Positions 9,909-20,480 of a DNA stretch of 22,304 nt are shown piece after piece. Made by a program: the position numbers and the translations under genes. The notes beneath the pieces are model-generated. The model was not told the DNA's origin. It made no database searches and saw nothing but the letters and a program-made list of their open reading frames with translations. Source of the DNA: Oppiella nova. Taxonomy: Eukaryota; Arthropoda; Arachnida; Sarcoptiformes; Oppiidae. The stretch lies in contig CAJPVJ010000394.1 of the NCBI GenBank assembly GCA_905397405.1, positions 4,330 to 26,633 on the forward strand. Direction: 5' to 3'. Each line of letters starts with the position of its first letter. Within the stretch, counting starts at the first letter, position 1.

Positions 9909-12013
9909 TTATTCAAAATGACATTCAATTTGAAGTTTATTCACATCAAAAGTAGTGCTAAAAGTTAACAGATTCTCCTGTTTTAGGGTTTGAATATCTG
10001 GTAAAAAACAAACACCTTGTCTATAATGTCGATTCCAGACCACATGTTGGCCACAGATTATGTCTTCAATAGGACCGGAATTCTCGATTAAGTGATCTTT
10101 TAAATAGAATTCAACCCAAAATACAATTGAAATGTAATTTGTTTTAAGTTTCGCTAAATGAGAGCTAATATCGAATTTGACAAAACTTTTTAAAACTGTT
10201 GTCTCATCAGAGGGTTCACTCAAATCACAGCAAAATATTTCTAATGGTGTTCCGGTCATAGCTTTACCCGGATATTCCCATAGAGGGTGTGACTCAATGG
10301 AGGCGTCGCTCTCGGCTTTTGCCGATTTAATCAATTGGTCGTAAAATCTTAAGTCAAAGCCCTCGACATCAGAGCCGACGTCGGAATTGATTTTCCACAA
10401 GTTGTCGAACTCTATAGGAATCGCTTTTATGAGGGCTTTGTTTGGCATTAAAATCACATCATTTGACAACACATTTGAGGGAATATTGTGGAAGAGATGC
10501 CAGATGTGGATGTGATCCCATGGGAGATCACTACAGTTGAAATAGGGTTCGCCTAATACTAAGCCCACTGTTTTGTCTTCAATTTGATCGAAGTCTCGAA
10601 TTATTTCGATCTTATCTTCACATCCATTTGACTTCGAATAACTGGTAATAAAATCTTCGGTTTGTTTATTCTTTGCTAAACACAAGACTTTTTTAATTTT
10701 CGTATATTTCGAGGCAATGATTGGTACAAGACTTGAATCTCCTATAAACAGGGCATTAGTTGAATCGTTTGCCATAGAATTATGGATGTCTTCAATGGCT
10801 TTGTTATAACGTTTGAGTCGAGAGACATCACTAATCATTGAAATACGAGTTCTACTGACAAACAAATGAAGACCACATTTACACTGAAATCCCAGTGAAT
10901 CTGAGCAGTAGTTCTCGTCATCGGATTCATTAAACCAAAGACTATATTCATCTCGATTTGCTTCCACTTTAATGGTTTCATTTGCTTTAAGATCGAAATG
11001 TCTATTCTTTGCCGACAAATAATATATCGATTGAATCCAATGGTCTCTCCAGGGAATAGTCTCTGAGTTAATTGAACTTTGATTGTATGTCCAAAACGGA
11101 GCACAACTCAAGACAATCTCGCCCTCGAAGTCCATGTCTAATGTCCACCACATGAATAAAACGAGAGGACCGCTCACATCACGAGTTGTCTTGAATTTAA
11201 TTATTTTTCGGTCTTTAGGCTGAAGTGTCGATAGATTATTGAATTCAAACTCAAACACAACCTCTGGTTCTGTCACTACAATAAAGTCTTCATTTGGTTT
11301 CAAGGCATTCATCTGAATGTCGTGCAAAACATTAGATCCGTGGCAAGAATTGACACTCTCTGGAGATTTGATTACTAATTGATCGTTGATTTGAATATTA
11401 TCTCTGAACTGATTGTAAGAAAACAATGACTCCGATTGAACCAATTGGCAGTATATGCGAGCCCTCGACGGCACCAGTAGTGCCTCAGGAGTTAACAGAT
11501 TCTGAACGGCGTGTCTGTAAGTACTGATCGCTCCCTCGCCTATCAATTCGGTGTCAAAGAGTTCGGCCACTAAGACATCAGCCCTTCTCTCCAAATCACA
11601 TCCATCTGAACCGACAGTCAATTCATCGGATCTCTTGTGAATCACTTGAATACTATCTGAGAATCCATTCGTTTGGACAATACTTTGAGCGCATCTGACG
11701 ATGGGTTCAAAACAATCGCACGCTTTGGACATCAAATGATCAGTAATTTTATAATCAATTAAAATGTTTGTTAATTACCGACGACTCGATGGGCGCCACT
11801 CTTCACGGCCATCATTGACAGGAGTCCAGTGCCGGTGCCGATGTCCACACCTAATATGTCCTCTTTGTATGTCTTCAGATGAGTCATTGTCTTCTGGATG
11901 GCCTTAAAGTACAATTTGTTGCGATCACTATCGTTAACCATATCTCCAAAAGCACTTCTGGCCAAAGACTGCCAGAATTCATACATCTGTTCGTCCACTG
12001 AATCACAACTCAT
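9909..12013 (-). CDS. PRMT7: Protein arginine N-methyltransferase 7 (PRMT7)
   Basis: PRMT7 is the type III enzyme that makes monomethylarginine on histones and RNA-binding proteins. Two exons are inferred: 12013..11779 and 11722..9909, with a 56-nt intron, giving about 682 aa (human 692). The join yields AHRVVACDCFEPIV, matching the family. The protein has two methyltransferase modules in tandem. In the first are motif I VDIGTGTGLLS (56-66), the double-E loop ELFDTELIGEGA with Glu132 and Glu141, and the PRMT7-type THW loop WRDHW (about 303-307). The second, degenerate module has ALFIGDSSLVPI, LGEPYF, HPLWEYPGK and VVWNRHYRQGVCFLPD. The second large exon is unusually long and intronless. The N-terminus is about 17 residues shorter than human PRMT7, so an upstream coding exon cannot be excluded. 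Confidence 0.95.
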
Positions 12014-12322
12014 GTTATTATCACTACTTTGGATGTGATCTCAATTCACACGTCTTTTAAATGAATGAAAACAACTAAACATTGATTGCATTGAATGTCA
12101 TGTAAAGCACGTGTTGTTGTTTGCAATGTGTTTACAATACGTGATGTATTGACACGAGTGCTGCCCTCCCTCTGAGCCCCATTCGTATCGTACGGACCAT
12201 AAGTTTGTCACACAATTAGTTTTAATGAATATAATCTTTATTTCTTGAAATATCAATAAAATATAATTTTGCATAAAATAACAAAATAATGTCAAATAAT
12301 GTTTGATTGGTCGCCAATAGTC
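12014..12322. promoter_or_regulatory. PRMT7 promoter and WDR89 3' untranslated region
   Basis: This 309-bp gap separates two minus-strand genes. A perfect E-box CACGTG lies at 12108-12113, about 95 bp upstream of the PRMT7 start, within the 12-mer AAAGCACGTGTT. The same 12-mer occurs in the LARS2/EXOSC7 promoter. AATAAA-type signals for WDR89 are readable on the minus strand around 12236-12290. No coding region is supported. Confidence 0.4.
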
Positions 12323-13411
12323 TCAGTAAGGATTCACTCGTTTCTCATGTCTTCGAGTCTTTACTTTGGAGCGACTCTTACGAGTGGACTCTTCCGTTGT
12401 CTTCAATCTATTCCACGCATAAATCATAGCGTCTTCTCCGCCAGAATATAACACTTTATTGTCATTATCTGTTGCAACGGTTCTGACCATTTGGTTGTGT
12501 CCATTGGACAGACATTCTTTAAATTGAATGCTTTCCGGGTCTTCAATACCATTGATGTCAAACATCTTAATTGAATGATTGTTATCTCCCACACAAACCA
12601 CTCCCTCACTGCCGATGACATCGATTATGTAATCAAAGTCCGAATGAGAGTCGGAAGCGTTTAATGACACTTTGGGAGACACGTCCTCGAAGTCCCACAA
12701 CTGGACGCACTGATCACGAGTCACGCAAATGAGTCCGTTATCTATGATTGGCGTCCAATGAATGCGATCCACGTCTGACATGATATTCAGTGTAGCCATC
12801 AGTGCCTCGTCTTCTTCGGTCTCATTCAGATCGAAGACATTCACCAATTGATCGCATCCTCCGGAGGCCAACACATGGCGTCGGTTGGGATGGAAGGAGA
12901 CGTCCGTCACATCATTGGTATGCGAATCACAATAAGTGCCCAAAACATCATCAGGTCTTCGGATGTCCCAAAACAATAGGTAACTGTTTTTGTCTTTGTC
13001 TGAGACCTCACTTCCGGCGCAAACGTAACTCAAGTCACAGTTTGTGTCAAAACACGTCAATTGATTGCCAACAAAATGAGACAAATTGTCACCACTTTGT
13101 GGACATATATTCACTTTGAATTTCTGTGAACTCTTCACACAATTAGTTCGCACGTCAAAGAAGTGGACCGAATCTGATGTGCAAACCATCAGTTGATTGC
13201 CTTCTTGTGGTGAATATTTGATGATTGGATTCAAACCATTCAAATCACTCAACTGTTGTATTGATTGCAATGTCTTTGAGTCCATAATATCGATAAAATC
13301 GTTGCACAGATTGGCCGCCAATTGGTTGTTGAGTGCATTTGTGGCCAAATGAATGACATAACAGTCATCTGTGGCGTCGAAATGTCTTTGATTAGCAATC
13401 ATTTCAGACAA
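12323..13411 (-). CDS. WDR89: WD-repeat protein, WDR89-like
   Basis: This is a single-exon, 362-aa beta-propeller protein. Repeat-like blocks are visible: VHFFDVRT (about 82-89), LLFWDIRRPDDVLG with THTNDVTDVSFHPN-type spacing, ASGGCDQLVNVFDLNETEEDEAL, QLWDF, HSIKMFDINGIED and YSGGEDAMIYAWN near the C-terminus. A basic tail (KSRSKVKTRRHEKR) may act as a nuclear signal. The arrangement, especially CAGSEV..LLFWDIR, THsDDVT-like VSFHPN, LVNVFDLN..EDEAL and SGGEDA, matches animal WDR89 (human 387 aa). WDR89 is poorly characterised, so I claim no specific function. Start at 13411 is the first Met; Met4 is an alternative. It is divergent from LSM6, sharing a 361-bp promoter region. Confidence 0.85.
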   Translation of the reverse strand: MSEMIANQRHFDATDDCYVIHLATNALNNQLAANLCNDFIDIMDSKTLQSIQQLSDLNGLNPIIKYSPQEGNQLMVCTSDSVHFFDVRTNCVKSSQKFKVNICPQSGDNLSHFVGNQLTCFDTNCDLSYVCAGSEVSDKDKNSYLLFWDIRRPDDVLGTYCDSHTNDVTDVSFHPNRRHVLASGGCDQLVNVFDLNETEEDEALMATLNIMSDVDRIHWTPIIDNGLICVTRDQCVQLWDFEDVSPKVSLNASDSHSDFDYIIDVIGSEGVVCVGDNNHSIKMFDINGIEDPESIQFKECLSNGHNQMVRTVATDNDNKVLYSGGEDAMIYAWNRLKTTEESTRKSRSKVKTRRHEKRVNPY

Positions 13412-13772
13412 TCATAACAAACGAGTGTTTATTCACTTTCAAAGCGCCGCCTCTTTTACGCCGGTATTACTGTAAAGGTCTGTCTTTTGGGCACTCTTTC
13501 AGTGCTTTTCATTCAATGCATTCACACGTCAATAGACCCCCACTTGTGCCCAACCCTTGGCCTATGTTTAGGTTCAGTACAAACTCACCAAACATTTTGT
13601 TGCAAAATTGACGTAATTCTTACGACAAACGTCAACACTATATAAATGCAAATGATATAAACATTTATCACATGTGTTTGGTTTTGTCAAAAGTAATCGT
13701 TTGACTGCTTTGTGCCGACCATCACATCGTTAGCCACCAATTATCTGAGATTATCTGCGATTAGCTGAAGAC
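13412..13772. promoter_or_regulatory. Divergent promoter, WDR89 / LSM6
   Basis: The two start codons diverge across 361 bp. A TATA-like CTATATAAATG lies at 13638-13648, about 130 bp before the LSM6 start, and overlaps an octamer ATGCAAAT (13646-13653). A half CRE TTGACGTAATT sits around 13608. The LSM6 leader shows a short imperfect repeat GATTATCTG / GATTAGCTG just before the start codon. Confidence 0.4.
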
Positions 13773-14142
13773 ATGAGTCGTCGACAAACTCCGAGTGAGT
13801 TCTTGAAGCAAATCATTGGCCGTCCGGTTGTCGTCAAACTCAACTCTGGCGTCGACTACAGAGGTTTGTGACCACATGATTGTCACCTCATTTGGTCATT
13901 GAATGGCTGATTGTGTCCCTCAGGAGTGTTGGCCTGTTTGGACGGCTATATGAACATCGCGTTGGAACAGACGGAAGAGTACGTGAACGGACAGCTCAAG
14001 AATAAATACGGCGACGCCTTCATCAGAGGCAACAACGGTTGGTCTCACCACTCATTGACTCATTATTGTCTTATAAAACCATTTATTGTCTTATTTTTCA
14101 GTCCTATATATAAGTACACAGAAGAGAAGAATTCAAATGTGA
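13773..14142 (+). CDS. LSM6: U6 snRNA-associated Sm-like protein LSm6
   Basis: LSm6 is a subunit of the LSm1-7 ring (cytoplasmic mRNA decay) and the LSm2-8 ring (binds U6 snRNA in the nucleus). Three exons are seen: 13773..13863, 13924..14037 and 14102..14142, with 60- and 64-nt introns, giving 81 aa (human 80). The protein is almost identical to human LSm6: QTPSEFLKQIIGRPVVVKLN, then the Sm1 motif SGVDYRGVLACLDGYMNIAL, EEYVNGQLKNKYGDAFIRG and the Sm2 motif GNNVLYISTQKRR, ending IQM. Both introns fall in phase 1 Gly and Val codons and restore the family sequence exactly. It converges with LARS2; the two stop codons are 95 bp apart. Confidence 0.97.
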
Positions 14143-14237
14143 ACCCATTGTCTGAATCACCAATTCTTTGACTAATCATTTGTATTATTAAACAATTATG
14201 GCATTCATTATACAGTAATTAAACTCTCGTTTTATAT
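14143..14237. other. Short convergent 3' gap, LSM6 / LARS2
   Basis: Only 95 bp separate the convergent stop codons. AT-rich sequence includes ATTAAA-like hexamers (for example near 14216 on the plus strand), so the 3' untranslated regions are very short or overlap. Confidence 0.4.
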
Positions 14238-16895
14238 TCAAATGATTGCTTCCTCTTTGGCTTCGTTTTGTCTCTTATTCTTGAGTCGCACGACAACCAC
14301 AACATCTTTAATGATCTCAATCTTCTCGATGTCCTCTTCTTTCACATCAATCACTGCTTTGACATCACTTTCCGTCCAATTCTTCAGTGAACTTCGAGTG
14401 ACTTTAATGCTATGGCTGTCCACTGATTTACCACTTTTGTCGCGATAAGTGAATTGAATCTTATGTTCAAACGACTGGTCATCAATTGTGGGCCACTTTT
14501 GCTCGAAAACAGATTTAGTGATATCATATTCATGGGAACCGATCGCATGAGATGTGAATCCACTCCAACACTCGACTGAAAAGTGTGGAACAAACGGAGA
14601 GATAATAATAAGAAGTGCTGCCAAACATCTCTCGTATTCACGTGTATTGACGACATTTGTTCGGAAATACTTTCTCAAAGAATTGATGAGTTGGTGAACA
14701 GCTATCGTCGAGTTCTTCAGTTTGTAGTTGTATTCAGTATTAAAGACCACTTTATCGGTCGTGAAATTTCTTGATCGCAATAACTCTTGTTTTGCTGTTT
14801 CCACGGTTTCTGTATCCAAGTGTTTCACTGGATGTCCGTTGATCACTATTTTGCCGCTTCTAATGTCGCGAAACTCTTCGACAGTCAACAGAACTCTGTG
14901 AAGAAATACAAGAGTCGGAGCGAACTCTATCTCCTCTGTGTCCCAAAACCTCTCCTTATCAGTGGTTCCGTCAGCTATGAGTGTCCATCGCGTGGCATCG
15001 CATCCATATTTGTCAACCAATTGCTGCGGATTCACACCATTGCCCTTGGATTTAGACATCTTCTCGTACTCGACGACAACTTTCTCGTGTTGTTTGGCCT
15101 CTTCTTCGCTGATATATTTGCCGTCAATTTTATAAGTCCTTCCCTTAACTATAGACTGCATTAATAATCTCTGAAAGGGTTCTCTGAAGTGACAAAACCC
15201 TCTCTGATGGAGAAAATGGGTTATAAATCTGGCGTAAAGGAGATGTAGAGCCGCGTGTTCTTTGCCGCCGACGTAACAAAAGGTAGGCATAACTGCTGTC
15301 GATTCAAACGGTTTGTTGGACAGCGGTTGAGAAGCGTATCTCAAGAAATACCACGAAGAGTCGAAAAATGTATCGCATGTCTCAGTCTCTCTCATTGCAT
15401 CATTTGAGCCACATTTGGGACATTTGGTGTATAACCTGTTGTTTGGGGTAATTATATGTACCGGTAATTTACAAAATAAAACAAAGTTTTCTCTAAACAA
15501 ACCATTCATTTGAAGCCGAATTTTTGATAGGATTTGAGACTATGTTTGAAATATGTTGTGACTTAGATTCGGTGAGTTGGGGTAATATGACGGGTAGTTG
15601 ATCTTCAGGAACCGGTTGTATTCCACAAGAATTACAATAAATGATAGGAATAGGTGTTCCCCAATACCTCTGTCTAGAGATAAGCCAATCTCTAAATGTG
15701 GATGAAGTGAAATATCCTCCAATGTTTAGATCTTTACTTAAATTTAACACATTTTGTCTCAATTCAATGCTTTCAAAGTTTTCTCCCATAACCATAAGAG
15801 TTGATTGAGTGGATTGAGGAATGGTTTCGTTGTCAACAATCCTGATATCCATCGCTTTATTAGTGAACGGATTTATAACTTTATCGTTGATATTGTTATT
15901 TAAGGCCAACCAATGGTTGGATGAAATGGCGACAAATGTTTTGTCACTTGTAAAAAGTTCAGGATATTTAGTAAACACTTGCATAATATCATGAGAATTA
16001 GCAAATTTCAAATAAAATAAATATCCATTGGGTTTCTTGAGCCAATTCCTCTGCATCGACAGAATTTGACTCCAATGCCCGCTATAATCGATATCCGTTC
16101 CCTTATATAACTCATTGACTAAAGAATTGATTTTAATAAACCACTGCTTATGACATCTCTTCTCCACTTTTGCGCCACTCCTCCAACTCCTACCCTCACT
16201 GTCCACCTGTTCATCGGCTAAAACTGTGGCATCGATTGGATCCCAATTGACAAAACCCATGCCTTTGTAGGCGAGACCTGATTTGTATAACTGAATGAAC
16301 AGCCATTGCGTCCACTTATAGAAGGACTCATCGCTAGTACTCTCTCTCCAATTGAATTGAAACCCCATTTCATTCAATTGGTCTCTCATTTGATTGATAT
16401 TACTTTCGGTCCAAACATTGGCAGCAATTGAATGCATTTTCGCCGCGTTTTCTGCGGGCAAACCAAACGAATCAAAACCCATGGGATGTATGGATGGATA
16501 CCCCCGAAGATGACTCATTCGGTAAATCACGTCCGAAGTGGTGTAAATCCGAACGTGACCTTCAATTACCACAATTGAGATAATTATCATAAACTTGTCA
16601 TTAATTGTTTTCAAGTCAAACCTAAATGTAAGGAACCGCTCGGATAGGGAAACATTGCCAACACGTATCGGCATGTCTTCGCAGATGAACTATTGGCCGC
16701 AACATTGCTCCAGAAGTTGTCCACAAAAGGCTTCCACTCTTTCTCGATATTCTTCAGCAGTGGTGGAAGATATGAATGATTGAATTGCTCTGTAATCCTG
16801 ATCTTCGGACTATTGTTAAACACGGACTCATATCGACAAAAGTTTTTGTAATAAATAAATAAATGCTTTTTATGTCTCTTTATGTGAAAAAACAT
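14238..16895 (-). CDS. LARS2: Mitochondrial leucyl-tRNA synthetase (LARS2)
   Basis: This enzyme charges mitochondrial tRNA-Leu. Three exons are inferred: 16895..16622, 16559..15503 and 15435..14238, with 62- and 67-nt introns, giving 842 aa (human 903). The basic, aromatic N-terminus (KRHKKHLFIYYKNFCR) fits a mitochondrial presequence. Class I signatures are present: MFPYPSG and HLGH (90-93, across intron 1), GFDSFGLPAENAA, FRDWLISRQRYWGTPIPIIYC, a CNSC...CPKC zinc-ribbon-like pair, DTFFDSSWYFLRY, YVGGKEHA and KMSKS (569-573). An anticodon-binding helical domain follows. The CP1 editing region looks degenerate: the threonine-rich TTRPDTLFG element is TKYPELFTS, and the GTG..VPAHD.RD block is not recognisable. 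This resembles human mitochondrial LeuRS, which lacks editing. Splice joins give HLGHVRIYT and NEWLYTKCPKC. Confidence 0.95.
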
Positions 16896-17192
16896 TTTTC
16901 AGACAATTGGATCAATTGGTCACTGAATTAAACATCAATGAAATGATTACAAAGTGAACCAAAAGTTATGCATTTTTGGCACAAATATTGTTGTTTTGAG
17001 TGAATGTCAACAAAAGCACGTGTTTTGTGAACATGTGTTCAGTTGACAACACTTTGCTTTCAATTGTTTTGACATTCATTTGATTCAATCGTTTTTGAGA
17101 TATATTTCACTAATTATTGATCCATTGATTCATTAAATATTCATTTGCTTTGAGTTTAATTTAAATGAGATTCAATTATACCATTAAAAGGC
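16896..17192. promoter_or_regulatory. Divergent promoter, LARS2 / EXOSC7
   Basis: This 297-bp stretch separates two divergent starts. An E-box CACGTG lies at 17017-17022 inside the 12-mer AAAGCACGTGTT, about 120 bp from the LARS2 start and 170 bp from EXOSC7. The same 12-mer is upstream of PRMT7. Confidence 0.4.
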
Positions 17193-18191
17193 ATGTCTTT
17201 GTTATCAGTGATCAGTGAAGGCGAGAGAAGGTATATCTGCGGCGGTATTGATGTCGGGATGCGATCTGACGGTCGTTCTTGTGATGACTATCAGATGATA
17301 TCCATCGAGAGGGACGTCACCCACAACTGTGACGGATCCGCACATATCAGGTGCGGACACAACGATGTGTTGGTTGGCATCAAACTGGAGATCGAATCTG
17401 TGGTACAATTGGAAGACTGGAACCAATGTGGAAGAATCGACTTCTCCGCCGACATCACTGCCAACGCGTCGCCAATGTTTGAGGGAAGACATGGAGAAGA
17501 CATCACTAATGTTTTGGTCACTCTTTTCTCGGAATCCATTCCTCAATGTCTTGATTTGCAATCACTAGTAGTGGTTCCCAACAAGTATTTTTGGGTCATT
17601 CACATCGATATCGTGGTTCTTGAGTGCGGATCACTTCCCTCTTTGATTGATTCCGCGGCCATTGCCGTCAAATCAGCTCTTTTTGACACAAAGTATTGAA
17701 TTATTTCTGTATTTATTGCCAAATAAATCTAATCCCAAATCCTGTGCTAATCCCCAGAATCCCTTCAGTGAGTGCAGTTGCGGGCGATTCTGAAGACTTT
17801 GTGGTGTCGGACGACATGTTTGAGTCAACCCGACTGGATGTGAGTCGAGTGCCACTCTTCGTCACTCTGACGCGAATCAGCACCAGATATGTGGTGGACG
17901 TCACTCCCGAGGAAGACGAGGCCAGTATTGCCAGCATTTCATTCGCCATCAACTCGAGTGAAGGCATTGTTTATATGAAGAAAATAAAGTCCGGAAGTTT
18001 ACACCCGGAGCCCATCCAACACACTCATGAGGTATGAGTCAAACTTGGATTTCAGTAGATATATGAATATTATTTTGTTTGACAATTGATAGAAAGTGCA
18101 AAAAGTGGGCCAAACTCTCAATGAAGTCCTTATGATGAAGTTGTCGTCCGATTCGCAAAACAAAGGAAAAATTAGTTTCTCTTTAAATTAA
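17193..18191 (+). CDS. EXOSC7: Exosome complex component RRP42 (EXOSC7)
   Basis: This is an RNase PH-like ring subunit of the RNA exosome, structural rather than catalytic in animals. Three exons are inferred: 17193..17692, 17758..18031 and 18093..18191, with 65- and 61-nt introns, giving 290 aa (human 291). Signatures are IDVGMRSDGRSCDDYQ, GSAHIRCGHNDVLVGIK, SPMFEGRHGEDI, WVIHIDIVVLECG and SAAIAVKSALFDTK, then (after splicing) IPSVSAV and YVVDVTPEEDEASIAS. The C-terminal LNEVL helix is in exon 3. Joins KIPSV and HTHEKVQKVG preserve frame. AATAAA hexamers follow 6 nt after the stop. Confidence 0.93.
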
Positions 18192-18196
18192 CGCAA

Positions 18197-18228
18197 AATA
18201 AAATTCATTTAAATAAAATGAAAATAAA
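18197..18228 (+). terminator. EXOSC7 polyadenylation signals
   Basis: Three AATAAA hexamers (18197-18202, 18212-18217 and 18223-18228) lie immediately past the EXOSC7 stop codon. Confidence 0.5.
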
Positions 18229-18633
18229 ATTCAAATGAATTACAAAACTTTTATTTTTCTATCATTTGTAAATACAATAACAATTGTCAACATCTGATCA
18301 AATTCTTAATAATGAACCTTTCAATCGGTATTATTCTCAATGAGTGAAATTATTTGTCAGTTTTATTTAACTAAATTCAACATCATTTAAGTGATTATAA
18401 TATAGGAGTTACAGAACGTATAATAAGATAATGATAAATCCTATGAACATTGCAAACAATTTTCATAATTATATGGCACTCATTATAATTGAATTACTTT
18501 TTCAGTTATAAAAGCTTTAAATGTTAACAAAAATAAAGGCATTTTAATTACGATATAAATGTATTTGTATTTGTATTTTGGTTAAATGATTGCAGCATTT
18601 GAATGGAAGTCAGTGTTAGGACGAGTGGATCAG
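18229..18633. other. AT-rich convergent spacer
   Basis: Non-coding stretch between the convergent 3' ends of EXOSC7 and the SWSAP1-like gene. No gene or RNA feature is visible; it presumably holds the 3' untranslated region of the minus-strand gene. Confidence 0.4.
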
Positions 18634-19425
18634 TTAATCACACTTTGATATCTGATTCAAAACAAATTGTTTATTTTTCAAACTCATATCAACTTGAAGG
18701 TGACAATCACTGGAAGTGCAGTCAATTTGATAATTGGTTTGTTGGGGCGAGTGGTCTAACTTCTTGGAGAGAAGCCACTCATAAGTGAAGAATCGGTGTC
18801 CAATGGATTGAGCCTTTCGGGTGTCCATTGAATAGTCGGCGTTATAGCCCATGACTACTAAACACTGTTTATTGAGTTTTTGTCCGCAATTATTGCCAGT
18901 ATTTATGAGGAGTGCCGACAACTGAGCCATCAGTTGCTTCTCGTCTTTGGTATAACTTTTGTGTCTTTTGTGAATGGATTCGCTGTTTCCTTGTCTTTCA
19001 ATCCTTGAGTTGTATTGTTTGACATAATAGGAGATGTCGTCCACAATGATCACCATTGGAGACAATTGTGTCGATTGGATGCCTAACAAGTGAGTGACTA
19101 ACGAGTCATAAGAAGGCAAGTAAAACATCTTAAGGAACTCAAGAAGATGTCCATTCGTGGCATCAATGGCCGGCATCTGATCCACTCGTGCGGGCATTTC
19201 AGTCATCTTTTCGTGAACGATGTAATGGATGTCTTGGTGGTGATGACGGACAACAGATTCACTTAATTGATACAAAAGACTTCGTTTGGCGGACGAGTCG
19301 TTTGCAATCAAATGGCTATTCATTAGTAATAAACTGTTTGTTTGATTGCCGTTTGCCTTCACAAACAAATCATTGCTTTTGTTGTTTGACTGAAAGGGAA
19401 ATACGAGTGAAAGCAATGAAAACAT
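18634..19425 (-). CDS. Putative ATPase-like protein, possible SWSAP1 relative (RAD51-paralogue type)
   Basis: This 263-aa single-frame protein is not recognised with certainty. Its layout resembles SWSAP1, the partner of SWS1 in homologous recombination. A hydrophobic strand then a loop (SLLLMNSHLIANDSSAKRSL, about 31-50) sits where SWSAP1 has Walker A, but GxxGxGKT is absent. Next come IHYIVHEKMTEMPARVD and LEFLKMFYLPSYDSLVTHLL, aligning with the SWSAP1 stretch around its MP and FxYP residues. A Walker B-like strand PMVIIVDDISYYV follows (about 123-135), and LNKQCLVVMGYNADYS resembles a later core strand. The start is uncertain: the DNA around residue 12 (CCCTTTCAG before the Ser codon) looks like a splice acceptor, so the first residues may be intronic. 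Alternative: an unrelated RecA-fold protein. Confidence 0.45.
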   Translation of the reverse strand: MFSLLSLVFPFQSNNKSNDLFVKANGNQTNSLLLMNSHLIANDSSAKRSLLYQLSESVVRHHHQDIHYIVHEKMTEMPARVDQMPAIDATNGHLLEFLKMFYLPSYDSLVTHLLGIQSTQLSPMVIIVDDISYYVKQYNSRIERQGNSESIHKRHKSYTKDEKQLMAQLSALLINTGNNCGQKLNKQCLVVMGYNADYSMDTRKAQSIGHRFFTYEWLLSKKLDHSPQQTNYQIDCTSSDCHLQVDMSLKNKQFVLNQISKCD

Positions 19426-20480
19426 ATTTAATAGTCAATTGAAAACCAATTCATAAAGCTTTGGATCAATGAATCAGTGAATCACTCAAAACATTGCAAA
19501 ACTCACTGTATTTACAGTTTGTGTCACTTTTGGCGCACTTTATGGCAAATCATATGTTGTTTTGCTTTGCATTTCATAACACTTTTGACACTTCAATGAA
19601 TCAATGATTGTATGAATGAATGGTTTGGTTTTGTTTTCATACAAACGTTTGACACAATTAACTATAAATGCATTTATTTATTCATTTGTTTCATAATTAA
19701 ACCAATATTTAGACGATATATTGCTATCAAAACTCAAACAATCAATGGTTTCAATGAAATGGTATTAAAACATAGCGTATTATCAGATAATGTTTTATTA
19801 ATATTATTTGATTTAATAATTGATAAATGATAACAACTTATGTTATAAATTGTGATTAAAAAACAAATTTAAAAGTATTTTATAGAAATTGTTATTAACA
19901 TTGAATTTATGAAAATTATTATAAATATTAAAAAATGGAAAAATATATGAATTTACAAATAATGACAAAACAAATGAAATGATATCTCATTAGAGAAATG
20001 AATTCATTAATAATAATAAAAGGAAAATAATTTTAATGATTATATTTAAGTGAAAGTGAAATGAATTGATAAACAAATGAATTGTAATAATGAGTGAAGA
20101 AGTGCTCAATAATTACAGACTTATTATCATAACTGCTTGTCATTAAGCAATTGTCTGTAGACTTGCCACTAAAATAACCACAAAATATCAAATCATTTGT
20201 CTCTTCAATTGAATCTCAAAACAAGTTTTTATATTTCATTAGTTTTTCAATTTCTCTTAATTTTGTTTTTCTCCACTTTTAATCTCGTTTTAAGTCTATT
20301 TTCCAAACCAATGGACAGTTGAACGCAATTTTATTATTTATTTTATTTTAATTTATTTCAACGCAAGTATCAAATAAATGAAATCAAATGAAATTATTTT
20401 TTCAATGATTAAATCGTTATATCCTAAAACAAATTTACAATTTATAAACTTCCTGTTAATGTTTGACTAAATTAAATATA
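19426..20480. other. AT-rich spacer between divergent SWSAP1-like and ACER genes
   Basis: About 1 kb with only spurious short frames. It contains the promoters of two divergent genes. I see no recognisable RNA gene, mobile element or long repeat. Confidence 0.45.

Noticed and set aside
12323-19425. Functional cluster for RNA metabolism (LSM6, LARS2, EXOSC7, PRMT7)
   Set aside because: Their neighbours are unrelated, orientations alternate, and shared promoters between housekeeping genes are common in compact genomes.
19612-19830. 72-codon plus-strand frame in the ACER upstream spacer
   Set aside because: Low complexity, no family resemblance, and typical of AT-rich non-coding DNA.
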